Shown here in pieces: positions 17,290 through 26,901 of a stretch of 64,000 nt of DNA. Below the pieces are notes generated by a model. It was not told the origin of the DNA. It searched no databases and worked only from the letters and a program-made list of their open reading frames with translations. The translations under genes and the position numbers were made by a program. This DNA comes from Candidatus Cloacimonadota bacterium (GTDB lineage: Bacteria; Cloacimonadota; Cloacimonadia; Cloacimonadales; Cloacimonadaceae), in the NCBI GenBank assembly GCA_018433885.1, contig JAHDQK010000029.1, forward strand, positions 1 to 64,000. The letters are read 5' to 3'. Positions within the stretch are counted from its first letter, which is position 1. Each line of letters begins with the position of its first letter.

Positions 17290-19734
17290 TTATTTGGTAT
17301 CCACCATTTCCAAGGCATTGGTCCAACAAAGTTGGACGCAGAGGCTACAACCCATGCACTTATCTTCGTCCATCGTGGGATATCCATCCGCATCAAGATC
17401 GATTGCCAGATACGGGCAACGCGTGCAGTTTCCGCACTTCACACAGATGTCCTTATCTTTCAAAGAGCTATGTTTGAACTTAGGTTTGATCTGCATGAAG
17501 TCTGTAACCGGTTTAGGTTGAGCAATGCCGATTAACTGGCTCACGTTCTTGATGTTGCGCTCTTGCAGAAGATGGCTCAGCCCGCTTTCAAGCTCATCTA
17601 TTATGCCATATCCATAGCGTTCGGGAAGAGTGCAGAACTGCACGTTCCCCGCGCCCAATGCTAGGAAGTTTGCCGCATCGTGGTGGTTCATCGCACCCCC
17701 GTTTCCACTGATGAAGACACCCATTCCCCCAGCACGAGCCAGGCTAAGATAGCTGATTGGCAAGACCCCTTCCCCGCTCATGCCTACGATGATGCCTTCG
17801 TCCCATTTCCCTTCATTTGCTCTAAAGCCCAGGGTGGGGAATGTATTTGCGAGGGTAACGCCGGCTTTCTTATTGGGGTAGCGATCAAACACTTCTTTTA
17901 CTGCGCTGATGATGGGATAAATTGCAGTAACTGCTCCGGTTAACTTGAACAACTTGGGTATATCCGGATTCGAGATTTGCATCACCCAGTCGATGATTTT
18001 GGCTGTGAGTGCGGCATCTTGCGCCACGATATCTCCGTGGGTGCCGTCGCCGCCTTGGGGGCAGGAAAGGGAATACTCAATACCCATCGCCCCAGCAGCT
18101 TCCAGTTTTTTGGTATTGGATTGCCAGCCTGCTTTATCGCTGATATCGTCACCCGTGACGGGGCCTCCGGTGGAAGCCATGGTAAGGCGATCAGGATATT
18201 CTTTTACTAGCCTTGAAACCTCTTCACAGACACGATCGATGGGATGTTCGGACACATTGTCGCAATTGGCGAAGGTCTTGCCCTTATCGCCCCAGACAAA
18301 CATATACTCGCTTGGGATATGGATATCCAGGTTGTCGAAGGATGTCTTCATGATCCCACCAGCCCAGCCAGCTTCATAGGCGAGCTTCATTTGTTCATAT
18401 CCATCGCTGGGCGGGGCTGCGGATAGAATGAAGGGAGAGCGCATCTTTCTACCAAAGAAATCTGTCTCCAAAGATACCGGCATCCGGTTCCATCCTGCTA
18501 CACGGAAGGTGCTTTTGGTAGCTTTTTCCGGTTCGGTGAATCCTGCGTCATCCCTGAAGGTAGAGTGAATGCGGTACGCGGTGTTTTTGCCTGAAGCCAC
18601 CGCTTCCACCACCGTGCTGGGACCATTCACCATATCGCCTGTGCTGAAGATACTCTCGCCCTCGATCTTGAAGGCGGGACGGTTTCCCACCGCGATGATC
18701 ACGAGATCAAAAGGCCGATACATCTCTCCGGAACCATCTTCGTCCCGGATCTGGGACGGATGGAAGCTAATGCCTTGAGGCAGGGTCACTTTACGAAGCT
18801 TGATTCCCACCGTGCGCTCCTCTTCGTTCACGATCTCGGAGATGCGGGTTCGATGGCTGAAGAGTACTCCATTATCCACCAATATTTCTTTCTCCCTATC
18901 TGTGAGGGGCATCTCGGCAAATGTTTCCAGAGTGATCATTTCCACATGAGCAGCTCCTGCCCGGGCTATCGTAAGTGCTTGATCGGCAGCGATCGCACCA
19001 CCCACCAAAGCCACTCTTTTATCTTTGAAGAGGAAGCATCCGGGTTGCTTGAGGATATCCATTCCGTAGATCGCTTTATCGTCTCCGGGGATGTTCAAGC
19101 GAATGGGATCGTTCAATCCACCCGCCACCACCACTGCCTGATAGCCTTCCTGCAAAAGTGTTTTAGGCTCGTCTACCTGCTTTTTGTGGTGCCGAATCTT
19201 AAAACAATCGCTCACCCACATCAGGTCTGCCATCAGCATCCCGCGGTCCAACCTGGCATCGGGGATCAACGCAGCCTGACCGCCGAGTTCGCCGGAATCA
19301 AATATCTCGGGTTCATAACCCAGTTGTCTCAGGCTCACCGCTGCTCCTATCCCTGCAGGGCCACCCCCCACGATGGCGATCTTGATACCATTCCCGGCTG
19401 GCAGGATAAACTCCGGATCCGCCTTCATATCGCGGGCTTTCTTGATGATCGTAGCCTGCACGGCAGGGATCTGGATCGGGGTGTCGAACTTCTCCCGGGA
19501 ACAGGCTGCTACGCAATGATGATCCGGGCACACATCGCCACAGATCCCCCCCAGGGGATTGGAAGCAAGGATGATCCCCGCTGCACGTTTAAAATCTCCT
19601 TTGCTTCCTCCGGAAGCAGCCATCATGAAGTCTGCCGGAGAGCAATCGCAGGGGCAGGCAGTCTTGCATGGTTTGGTGGCGCAATACTCGCAGCGCCGGA
19701 TTTCACTAAAGAGTTGAGCATCGGTCAAATACAT
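17290..19734 (-). CDS. PreT-PreA fusion, dihydropyrimidine dehydrogenase-like flavoprotein
   Basis: 814 residues. The N-terminal cysteine domain (CEYCATKPCKTACP, GGICGDVCPDHHCVAAC) and an FAD/NAD module (GGGPAG, then a second GGAIAADQA site) match PreT. From about 440 a DHODH-like FMN barrel (MRSPFILSAAPPSDGY) and two C-terminal [4Fe-4S] clusters (CVKCGNCTRCP, CMGCSLCVQLC) match PreA. The same order is fused in eukaryotic dihydropyrimidine dehydrogenase. In the loop after SLSCPQGGDG, the catalytic cysteine of known enzymes appears replaced (DIVAQD), so the substrate may not be a pyrimidine. The ATG at 19734 has AAGGAG upstream; an ATG ten codons earlier has no ribosome site. The gene stands alone and faces the preceding operon. 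Confidence 0.82.
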   Translation of the reverse strand: MYLTDAQLFSEIRRCEYCATKPCKTACPCDCSPADFMMAASGGSKGDFKRAAGIILASNPLGGICGDVCPDHHCVAACSREKFDTPIQIPAVQATIIKKARDMKADPEFILPAGNGIKIAIVGGGPAGIGAAVSLRQLGYEPEIFDSGELGGQAALIPDARLDRGMLMADLMWVSDCFKIRHHKKQVDEPKTLLQEGYQAVVVAGGLNDPIRLNIPGDDKAIYGMDILKQPGCFLFKDKRVALVGGAIAADQALTIARAGAAHVEMITLETFAEMPLTDREKEILVDNGVLFSHRTRISEIVNEEERTVGIKLRKVTLPQGISFHPSQIRDEDGSGEMYRPFDLVIIAVGNRPAFKIEGESIFSTGDMVNGPSTVVEAVASGKNTAYRIHSTFRDDAGFTEPEKATKSTFRVAGWNRMPVSLETDFFGRKMRSPFILSAAPPSDGYEQMKLAYEAGWAGGIMKTSFDNLDIHIPSEYMFVWGDKGKTFANCDNVSEHPIDRVCEEVSRLVKEYPDRLTMASTGGPVTGDDISDKAGWQSNTKKLEAAGAMGIEYSLSCPQGGDGTHGDIVAQDAALTAKIIDWVMQISNPDIPKLFKLTGAVTAIYPIISAVKEVFDRYPNKKAGVTLANTFPTLGFRANEGKWDEGIIVGMSGEGVLPISYLSLARAGGMGVFISGNGGAMNHHDAANFLALGAGNVQFCTLPERYGYGIIDELESGLSHLLQERNIKNVSQLIGIAQPKPVTDFMQIKPKFKHSSLKDKDICVKCGNCTRCPYLAIDLDADGYPTMDEDKCMGCSLCVQLCWTNALEMVDTK

Positions 19735-19780
19735 ATCTATCTCCTTATAACAAAGCCGATTCATCTATGGTGCGAGCTTG

Positions 19781-19912
19781 GAGGTTCCATGGGTATCTGT
19801 CAAGAGAGATTTTGCCCCGGGTACGGCAACCTTGGTCGCCCCTGCTTCTCCGGTTCATCGACAAGGTTAGATTCTGCGAATTTTCTTGACAGATAAATCC
19901 CACTGAAACCAA
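19781..19912. repeat. Imperfect inverted repeat between divergent genes
   Basis: TATCTGTCAAG (19794-19804) is repeated in reverse complement as CTTGACAGATA (19885-19895). Both arms extend outward with similar bases (GGTTCCATGGG and CCCACTGAAACC). Nested inside, AACCTTG (19828-19834) pairs with CAAGGTT (19862-19868). Each arm carries TTGACA pointing outward, one toward the PreTA-like gene and one toward the kinase, so it may be a paired promoter, an operator or a small hairpin element. Confidence 0.55.
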
Positions 19913-19952
19913 TATCTCTGCCTGAAAAAAATGCTACAGGAGAAATTTCTTC

Positions 19953-21902
19953 ATGGCCTCAAAACTTACTGCTGAGCAAAGTTCTTATTTTGATGATGTT
20001 CTTAATCGCAGACCAGGTCTAGGTTTGGACGAAATAGCCTCCCGTCACGCAGAATTCGAGCAACTGGTGATGGAAGGTAAGATCGATGAAGACGACCCCA
20101 TTTACATCAAGATGAGATCCGTGGGGGCTTATCTGTTAAGCGCAAAAGGTGATTATAAATCTGCTCTGGTGAAACTGAATGAGATCGTGGAGCTATCCCG
20201 CAGATTGGGCAATCTCATCTGGGAAATCCGTACTCTGAATAATATCGCTTATGTGAAAAACCTGATGGGAGATGCCTTTGAGGCGATAGAGATCTGGGAA
20301 AAGCTGCTGTTGGAAGATCTTACCCTCGCAGATCGGGCTCTTTATGCCACAAATCTGGGAGCGTCATACTCCAAAGCCATGAAACCCAAAGATGCCATGA
20401 GGGTATATCACGAAGCGCTTGAACTGGTGCAAGATAACGATGACCCCATCCTCAAGGCGGATTTATTTAACAATCTGGCAAATCTGTATCGAAAATCCAG
20501 CATCTTCGATAAGGCAATTGATCTTTACCTGCTGGCTTTAGATCTCTACAAAGAAAGAGGCTCCAACGAACGTCTTGCTCTGGTTTATAACAACTTCTGC
20601 GCCACTTATCTGGATATGCGAGAACCGGATAAGGCAGACGAATACGGGGTTTTGGCACTGGAATATTACGACAAATATATGCCGGAACGCACCCGCTCGA
20701 TAGTGCTGAACAACATCGCTGCCATCGCCGATATTCGCCGCGACTATCAAAAAGCCGAGGACTACTATCTCCTCTCCTTGGCACAAGCCGAGAAAAGTGA
20801 AGACAAAGAAATGATGACCAATGTGCTCAGCAATCTTTCCTTGATCTCCTGGGAAAATAGCAGATTTGACCAAGCCAAAGACTACGCCTTGAGAGCCCAA
20901 ACGATTGCGCATGAAATCAACGACCTTTACGCCGAGAAAACATCCTATACCCGGCTAAAGGACGCTTGGCAGAGCATGGGAGATTTTGCCCAAGCATTCC
21001 TAGCCCAGAGCGTGGAGATGGAGCTGGAAGAACAAATCTATAAGAGCAACACTCCCTTGGACATCGCCCAGGCTGAGGCCGAATTTCTCCAGAAACGCTT
21101 GAAAGCGCAGATCGATAAATATCGGGAACAAAACCATGCCTTGGAAGAAAGTAACCGCATTATCACAAAAAAGACCATGGAAATGGAAACCCAAAACAAC
21201 TTGCTGATGGCTACAAACTCTTTGTTAAACCGCATCATATCGATTATCGCCCACGATGTCCGCGGTCCGGTGGCAACCATCGCTAAAACTTCAGAGTACC
21301 TGCTGGATGGAACCCTCCGCTCAGACAACCCGGAACTGATGCACAGCCTTTACGATAGCGCTCAAAACACAAGTCATCTGATCGACGAACTTTTGGAACT
21401 TGCCCGCAAATACAAAGCCGGAGTGGATGAAGTCCCGGAGGTCTTTGATCTGATGGAATCCATGTATAAAGGCAAGAGATTGGCGGATGTATCTGCCAAA
21501 AACAAGGACATCCATATAGAGATCAAATCAAATCGGGAGAGTATCCCGATCCGCATCGCGCGCAACCGCTTGAATCTGATCATCCGCAATCTGATGTCGA
21601 ACGCCATCAAATACTCCCCCCGCGGAGCCACCATCAACTTAGATATCGAAGTGAATGATGACCTATTGTGGCTCCATGTAAGAGATCAAGGAACTGGCAT
21701 GGACGCCGCTCAGATCGAGAGGATACGTACCGGAAGATCCTTCAGCAAACTGGGGACACAAAGCGAAAAAGGCTTTGGCATGGGGCTTGTATTTGTGCTG
21801 GAGGCCATCATTCATACTGGAGGTGTGCTGGAAATCGAAAGCGAGCCAGGCAAAGGCTCGTGCTTCTCTGTGTGTTACCATTTGTCGGATCTAAAACTAT
21901 GA
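19953..21902 (+). CDS. Cytosolic histidine kinase with N-terminal TPR repeats
   Basis: 649 residues. Residues about 40-370 are tandem tetratricopeptide helices; a coiled coil (about 375-420) leads to the dimerisation domain with the phospho-acceptor in AHDVRGPVATIAK (His near 433). The ATPase domain has N-box NLMSNAIKYS (near 545), GTGMDA (near 579) and GFGMGL (near 607). No signal peptide, membrane segment or receiver domain is present, so it senses something inside the cell, probably through protein contacts of the TPRs. AGGAGA precedes the ATG. No response regulator is adjacent, so its partner is elsewhere. Confidence 0.9.
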   Translation: MASKLTAEQSSYFDDVLNRRPGLGLDEIASRHAEFEQLVMEGKIDEDDPIYIKMRSVGAYLLSAKGDYKSALVKLNEIVELSRRLGNLIWEIRTLNNIAYVKNLMGDAFEAIEIWEKLLLEDLTLADRALYATNLGASYSKAMKPKDAMRVYHEALELVQDNDDPILKADLFNNLANLYRKSSIFDKAIDLYLLALDLYKERGSNERLALVYNNFCATYLDMREPDKADEYGVLALEYYDKYMPERTRSIVLNNIAAIADIRRDYQKAEDYYLLSLAQAEKSEDKEMMTNVLSNLSLISWENSRFDQAKDYALRAQTIAHEINDLYAEKTSYTRLKDAWQSMGDFAQAFLAQSVEMELEEQIYKSNTPLDIAQAEAEFLQKRLKAQIDKYREQNHALEESNRIITKKTMEMETQNNLLMATNSLLNRIISIIAHDVRGPVATIAKTSEYLLDGTLRSDNPELMHSLYDSAQNTSHLIDELLELARKYKAGVDEVPEVFDLMESMYKGKRLADVSAKNKDIHIEIKSNRESIPIRIARNRLNLIIRNLMSNAIKYSPRGATINLDIEVNDDLLWLHVRDQGTGMDAAQIERIRTGRSFSKLGTQSEKGFGMGLVFVLEAIIHTGGVLEIESEPGKGSCFSVCYHLSDLKL

Positions 21903-21916
21903 TCCCCAAAGAACAA

Positions 21917-21941
21917 TGGCGGCTGCAGATAGCAACCGCCA
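21917..21941. terminator. Hairpin between convergent genes
   Basis: TGGCGG pairs with CCGCCA, with TGC/GCA inside, in the 61 bases between the convergent kinase and alcohol dehydrogenase genes. No T-run follows on either strand, so it may end transcription weakly or only protect transcript ends. Confidence 0.4.
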
Positions 21942-21963
21942 CTATAGGAATACCTAGGAGGAT

Positions 21964-23106
21964 CTAGAACGCAAGCATCAATAGCGAGCGGACCTCCTCT
22001 TTTTTCAGCTTGAACACTCCGCCGATTTCCGGCTGCAACATGATCATATCCAAAAGCACCGGCAACTCATTTTGCTTGATCCCAAGATCCCTCAGGCTGG
22101 TTGCCATTTCCCAGCTTTGCAGTTTATCCCGAAATCTGCGCACAGCCTTGGCGATATTATCTTCGTTCCATACTTTCTTCGCCCATCTTACAAAGCGGGA
22201 GGGCTCTTTTTCGCTGATGTATTCGATCCAAGCGGGGAAGATCACCCCCAAACCCTCTCCATGCGAGATTTCTGGATGCAAGGCGCTGAAAGCATGTTCG
22301 ATTCCGTGGCATGCCCAATCGCCTTCCTTCAAACCGGCACCACTGATCCCGTTCAACGCCAGAGTTGCGCTCCATGCCAGATTTGCTCTTGCTACCAAGT
22401 CCTTGGGGTTCTGCTTCAGGCGATCCGTCATTTCCATGATCGTGTTCATCAAAGCTTCGTTGATCGCCAGGGTGCTTATCGCTTTATCGTCTGCAAAATA
22501 GAACTCCAGGATATGCGCGATCGCGTCCACAGCTCCATTTGCGGTTTGTTTGAAGGGCAAGCTGCTCTGCAGGGAGGGATCTATCACGCTGAGCCGGGGA
22601 AACACCAGCGGAGAAAACATCCCCCACTTCTGCTTAGTCTCAGAATTCGTGATCACGGCGTTGCCGTTCATCTCGCTCCCGGTGGCAGACAAAGTTAGCA
22701 CAGTATAGATCGGGAGGGCAGCATGCACTTTTTCTTCCTCGGTGAATGCATGCCAGGGGTCATTCAAATACACTCCCGCAGCTACTGCCTTGGCTGTATC
22801 TATTACAGATCCTCCCCCCGCCGCCAGAACCGCGTCCACGGCAAGGGATTTTGCCAAAGTGACAATTTCCCGCACTTTATCCAGAGTGGGGTTTGCCTGC
22901 ACACCCCAGCTCTCATAGAGCGTAATCCCCGCATTACTTAGGCTTTTGGTGATCTGTCCATAAGCACCGTTTTCTTTTAAGGAACCCCCTCCCGCAATCA
23001 GCAGGCATTTGGAGATTCCATCCAGCTTCATATCATGTCCCAGTTCGTGGATTTGCCCCTCTCCAAATAGGATCCGGGTGGGATTGTGAAAACTGAAGAC
23101 TTCCAT
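21964..23106 (-). CDS. Iron-containing alcohol dehydrogenase (BdhA/YqhD type)
   Basis: 380 residues; oxidises alcohols or reduces aldehydes with NAD(P)H in fermentation. It has the family's nucleotide site GGGSVIDTAKAVA (near 96), the TLSATGSEMN segment and the metal ligands: Asp in NGAVDAIAHILE and histidines in CHGIEHAFSA and ISHGEGLGV. The opening FHNPTRILFGEGQI is typical of the butanol dehydrogenase branch, which usually prefers NADPH. It is 17 bases upstream of the beta-barrel gene on the same strand. Substrate cannot be told from sequence. Confidence 0.92.
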   Translation of the reverse strand: MEVFSFHNPTRILFGEGQIHELGHDMKLDGISKCLLIAGGGSLKENGAYGQITKSLSNAGITLYESWGVQANPTLDKVREIVTLAKSLAVDAVLAAGGGSVIDTAKAVAAGVYLNDPWHAFTEEEKVHAALPIYTVLTLSATGSEMNGNAVITNSETKQKWGMFSPLVFPRLSVIDPSLQSSLPFKQTANGAVDAIAHILEFYFADDKAISTLAINEALMNTIMEMTDRLKQNPKDLVARANLAWSATLALNGISGAGLKEGDWACHGIEHAFSALHPEISHGEGLGVIFPAWIEYISEKEPSRFVRWAKKVWNEDNIAKAVRRFRDKLQSWEMATSLRDLGIKQNELPVLLDMIMLQPEIGGVFKLKKEEVRSLLMLAF

Positions 23107-23122
23107 TTATCTGCTCCTTGTT

Positions 23123-23866
23123 CTACATCTTGATGCTGAACCCGATAGTGGCATAGTGAATCGCGGCAAAGGTATATACCTCATCGATGTCGCTACCACC
23201 CTCCAACAGGCGATATCCCGCCCGCATATTCAGCCGGTGATTGATCAGAAAATCCACACCCAAATACACATCCTCCGCTCTGCCATAAGGAGACGCCAAA
23301 CCTTCCGCTTCCAACACCAGCTCCACTTCGTCCATTACAGGATAACCCAGGTTCACGTTCAGAAGCGGCACAAAGCCGGTGTTCGTCTTCGTGGATTTTT
23401 TATCCACTGTTTCCAGAAAGATCTCCGCATCGCGGATCTTGCCCGCCACACCTACAGATTTCAGGATAAACAGTGGTTTGGGAAATATATAACGATAACC
23501 CAACCGATAGGAATCGAAACGATACTCCGCATTAACCTTTTCTCCGGCAAAGAAATCCACACCTTCGTAGCTGATGTTTTCTTTTAAGGTGCCTTTTGGC
23601 TTTAGGGTCAATGGTGCTGCCAAGAGGCTGAACTGATGCCGGGGATGAGGCTTGTAATGAAGTAGTAACCTGCTACTTAACCCAGGTTTGGTTTCTAACT
23701 CATCCGTGAAGGACAATATTGGGATCGAAGTATCCTCGTTGGGACTCCGCACGTCGTTGTATCCGCTGAACGCTGCGCCCAGTTCTGTTTCTATCCGGAA
23801 ATTACCTTGCCCCCAGAGGGCGATGCCCACAAGAGAGATAATTGTAATCAGTACTATGCGTTTCAT
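23123..23866 (-). CDS. Predicted outer-membrane beta-barrel protein
   Basis: 247 residues from the ATG at 23866, which has GAGG upstream; a longer frame reaching 23941 has no better start. Residues 1-20 (MKRIVLITIISLVGIALWGQ) are a signal peptide. The rest alternates polar and apolar residues in strands, such as LSSRLLLHYKPHPRHQFSLL and RLNMRAGYRLLEGG, ending in IGFSIKM, close to an outer-membrane C-terminal strand. Specific family not recognised. It may share a transcript with the alcohol dehydrogenase, without obvious functional link. Confidence 0.65.
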   Translation of the reverse strand: MKRIVLITIISLVGIALWGQGNFRIETELGAAFSGYNDVRSPNEDTSIPILSFTDELETKPGLSSRLLLHYKPHPRHQFSLLAAPLTLKPKGTLKENISYEGVDFFAGEKVNAEYRFDSYRLGYRYIFPKPLFILKSVGVAGKIRDAEIFLETVDKKSTKTNTGFVPLLNVNLGYPVMDEVELVLEAEGLASPYGRAEDVYLGVDFLINHRLNMRAGYRLLEGGSDIDEVYTFAAIHYATIGFSIKM

Positions 23867-23941
23867 ATCTGCCTCAGCTTGTCCTTTTTCATATATAATA
23901 AGCTGAAACACCGCTGTGGCAATAGCGAATGCGCTCCTCAA

Positions 23942-24438
23942 ACGCAGTTTTGGTCAGTAATCCGACCTGGATCGCAGAGGATCTCCCCAGTGCATTTTCG
24001 CCCCACCCCCTAACATCACCCCCATTGCCCGTTCAAGTCGCCATTGGGTGTTGATGCAGTCCACACTGCATGAAGACGCTTTCGAGACCGGCTGGGGCGA
24101 TGGGGGTGGAATGATGAAGATTCCCCGTGTAAGCACATATCGAATGGATTGGGGTTGTTGGTTTTCTATTGTGGGCAAAGCCATAGCCTTGTGTCGCTCC
24201 TGGCGAGGTTTTATAGGGTCACATCATACTAACGTTTCCATTTTTCGGAGGTTCGGAAACCTCCGTTACGGGAGTGGATCTGATCTCGTATCGTAGCATT
24301 CCGATGCTACGCTCCATATTATTCGCAAGTTCGGAACCCCCGTCCTGAAGCGGTTTATTGTGGAGCAGTTTAAGCTATGGGAAAAAGAACATTTGACAAT
24401 AAATGGCTGGATTTATAAGCTTGCCCCATGAGGTTCCG
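23942..24438. other. Intergenic region rich in hairpins
   Basis: No gene seen. It holds a palindromic repeat (24017-24108), two perfect 8-bp stem hairpins with 4-base loops at 24246-24265 (CGGAGGTT/AACCTCCG) and 24292-24311 (CGTAGCAT/ATGCTACG), and the start region of the secreted repeat protein. Confidence 0.7.
24017..24108 (+). repeat. Palindromic GATGCAGT repeat, copy B
   Basis: Outer arms CACCCCCATTGCCC (24017-24030) and GGGCGATGGGGGTG (24095-24108) pair with one mismatch. The inner hairpin is GCAGT-CCAC-ACTGC (24056-24069). The 17-base core GATGCAGTCCACACTGC occurs again, reversed, at 57937-57953. Confidence 0.75.
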
Positions 24439-26901
24439 ATGAAGATCGTCACAGCCCTTAAAATACTGATTTTGATGGCTTTTGCCCTTTCTTGTGGTTG
24501 GGGCAACGGGGTTCTGTATTCCCAAGAATTGCTCCCCTCCAGCGTAATTCAACAGCTGGCGGAAATGCTCGCTACGGAGGATTTTACGCTGGATCATACG
24601 GCGTTTTACCGGGATTGGGATCCGGATTGCGCCGCCAAATCCGAGTGGCACCTGCGGGTTTTGCAAGGTGGCTTTGATGCGTTGGAACCCATCAGCAAGC
24701 TGCGCTCTACCCTAAGGGATTCCAGCGAAGCGGAAATCCTGCGTCATCTGGGCAACATCGCCAAACCAGATCCTTTCTACAGCCTTAGCCTTCCGGAATT
24801 CCGCGCTACAAATACTAAGGAGTTATTTGCTTACGCAGAGCATGGTTTCCGGGCGATTAACTCCCTTTACCAAAAGAGTTTCGCCGCACTCAGCTCCGCG
24901 CAACAGGATAGCCTAGCCGCTTTTTTGATGATGCTGATGCCGGAGGCGGAAGACAGCCAGTATTACCGGGAATACTTCCAGCGCCACAATCTGCCTTGGC
25001 AAGAGGACTACGACCTCGTCTCCTATGTAAAGCTGATCCTCAAGCTGGATCTCGGAGCCTTGGTGGCTGCCCAGGAAGCAATGCTTACCCTAAGAGATAA
25101 TCTCGCAGCTCACAGTATCCACAATCCCGCGCCCATCATTCACCAGAGCCAGTTTGGCACCATGATAATAGGCAGTTTTGCCAACGATGTTTACAGCCCG
25201 AAGACCATTCCCAATCTGGCAGAAAATCCCGTCTGTCTGATCATCGACCCCCAGGGTGACGATATCTACGACATTCCGCTATTCAGTTCCCGACACAACC
25301 CATTGATGCTACTGATTGACTCTCAAGGAAACGATCTTTATCGTTCCACAGAACCCTCATTCTTTGCCCGCCAGGGTATATTTTGCAGTTTGGATGTGGC
25401 AGGGGACGACATCTATCAACTGGCGGATTTCTCTTTCAGTGCCGTGATGGGTGCGCTTCATCATAGCGATGAGAGCGGAAACGACAACTATCAGGGCGGC
25501 ATATTCTCTCAAGCAGCGGCGATTCTGGGCATCGCCGTCTTGATAGACCGGCAAGGCAACGACAACTACCGGGCACACAGTCTGGCGCAGGCATTTGGCG
25601 GAACTTACGGAGCAGGGCTATTGGCAGATTTCCACGGTGCCGATACCTACTATCTGGGTGGAAGATACTTCCACGCCCCCCTGATGCCAAACGACTATCG
25701 CACCATGGGCCAGGGCATGGGTTTTGGCTTAAGACCCTCTCTGGCAGGCGGTTTGGGGGTTCTCTACGATGGCTCTGGCAACGACAAATATTTGGGCGGA
25801 GTCTATGCCCAAGGAGTGGGCTATTGGTATGCCACGGGCATCCTGATGGATGAATCCGGAAACGATGTGTATAACGCGGTTTACTATCCCCAGGGTTCCG
25901 GAATCCATCTTGCCAGCGGGATCCTGTTGGATGCGGAAGGTAACGACGCATATTACAGCCGCAATGGACCAGGTCAGGGAGCCGGACACGATTATGGCTT
26001 TGGCATCTTGATCGACCAGGCGGGGGACGACGCCTATTCCATCCACGGTGGAGGCGGGCTGGGGCTTTCCAATTCGCTTGGCATCTTTGTGGATGTTAAA
26101 GGGAACGACCGTTATGAACGCAGGGAAGTTCAGAACTATGGCTCGGCAAATTTCAGCCGCAATTCTGGCGGTATCGGGTTGTTTCTGGATGCCGGGGGCG
26201 AAGACCTCTACTCCGACACCAGCAAAGGGGACAACCAAGATTGGAGCCACGGCACTTATGGCTTTGGTAGAGATACAGACCTGTTTCCCACGCCAATTTC
26301 GGAAGCTAAAGAGGACGTCACCCAATTGCCGGCTCCCGAAACCGATGCGCCGATAGAGGAGATCTTTTCCGCAGCTTCGGAGTGGGAAGTGGGAAACACC
26401 ATCAACCGTGTGCGCGAAGCCCGCAGGATCCTGTTGGAACGCGCTGATGAAGCCAGAGAATATATTCTGGAACACAAACTTGCCAACGAAAGCGGGCTTG
26501 AATATCGTGCCCTGCAGGCTTTTTGCCGGGAAGATTCCCTCTTTCGGGATCTGCTCCTTCCCCGCACCGCCGATCAAGATTCCACCAAGGCAAAGACGGC
26601 AATCTCGCTGCTGGCAGGTATGCGCGATAGCCGGATTTTGCCTTATCTGGAAACACATCTTGCCGAAGGCAGATACTTCGTAACTTGTATCTCGGCATTG
26701 GGTAACATGGATAGCCCGCAGAGCCTGCAACTACTTATCCCCCATATCCATAACCCCAACGAACGCCTCCGCTTCCTGGTGGCTCGTTCACTTAGTTTGC
26801 ACCAAAGCGCAGAGGCAAAGAAAACCCTGGAACAATATCGCGAGGATCCTTCTTTTTTGATCCAAGCTCTAATCCGAAACCTGCCAAAGGAAACCCCATG
26901 A
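24439..26901 (+). CDS. Secreted protein with twelve D-x-x-G-N-D-x-Y repeats and HEAT-like tail
   Basis: 820 residues from the ATG at 24439, preceded by GAGG; an upstream in-frame ATG at 24403 lacks a site. A signal peptide (about 1-25) is followed by a helical part, then from 25246 to 26220 twelve copies of the motif D-x-x-G-[ND]-D-x-Y, each after a hydrophobic GILΦD strand, often spaced by QGxG turns (for example GILMDESGNDVY and GILLDAEGNDAY). This pattern suggests a beta-solenoid, possibly metal-binding through the aspartates. The last 170 residues look like HEAT-type helical repeats. No enzyme motif or sorting domain is visible and the family name is unknown to me. The stop overlaps the rsmG start (ATGA). 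Confidence 0.75.
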   Translation: MKIVTALKILILMAFALSCGWGNGVLYSQELLPSSVIQQLAEMLATEDFTLDHTAFYRDWDPDCAAKSEWHLRVLQGGFDALEPISKLRSTLRDSSEAEILRHLGNIAKPDPFYSLSLPEFRATNTKELFAYAEHGFRAINSLYQKSFAALSSAQQDSLAAFLMMLMPEAEDSQYYREYFQRHNLPWQEDYDLVSYVKLILKLDLGALVAAQEAMLTLRDNLAAHSIHNPAPIIHQSQFGTMIIGSFANDVYSPKTIPNLAENPVCLIIDPQGDDIYDIPLFSSRHNPLMLLIDSQGNDLYRSTEPSFFARQGIFCSLDVAGDDIYQLADFSFSAVMGALHHSDESGNDNYQGGIFSQAAAILGIAVLIDRQGNDNYRAHSLAQAFGGTYGAGLLADFHGADTYYLGGRYFHAPLMPNDYRTMGQGMGFGLRPSLAGGLGVLYDGSGNDKYLGGVYAQGVGYWYATGILMDESGNDVYNAVYYPQGSGIHLASGILLDAEGNDAYYSRNGPGQGAGHDYGFGILIDQAGDDAYSIHGGGGLGLSNSLGIFVDVKGNDRYERREVQNYGSANFSRNSGGIGLFLDAGGEDLYSDTSKGDNQDWSHGTYGFGRDTDLFPTPISEAKEDVTQLPAPETDAPIEEIFSAASEWEVGNTINRVREARRILLERADEAREYILEHKLANESGLEYRALQAFCREDSLFRDLLLPRTADQDSTKAKTAISLLAGMRDSRILPYLETHLAEGRYFVTCISALGNMDSPQSLQLLIPHIHNPNERLRFLVARSLSLHQSAEAKKTLEQYREDPSFLIQALIRNLPKETP

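Noticed and set aside
18760-19896. Plus-strand open frame (378 codons) opposite the PreTA-like gene
   Set aside because: Antisense shadow; the minus-strand protein has full cofactor motifs.
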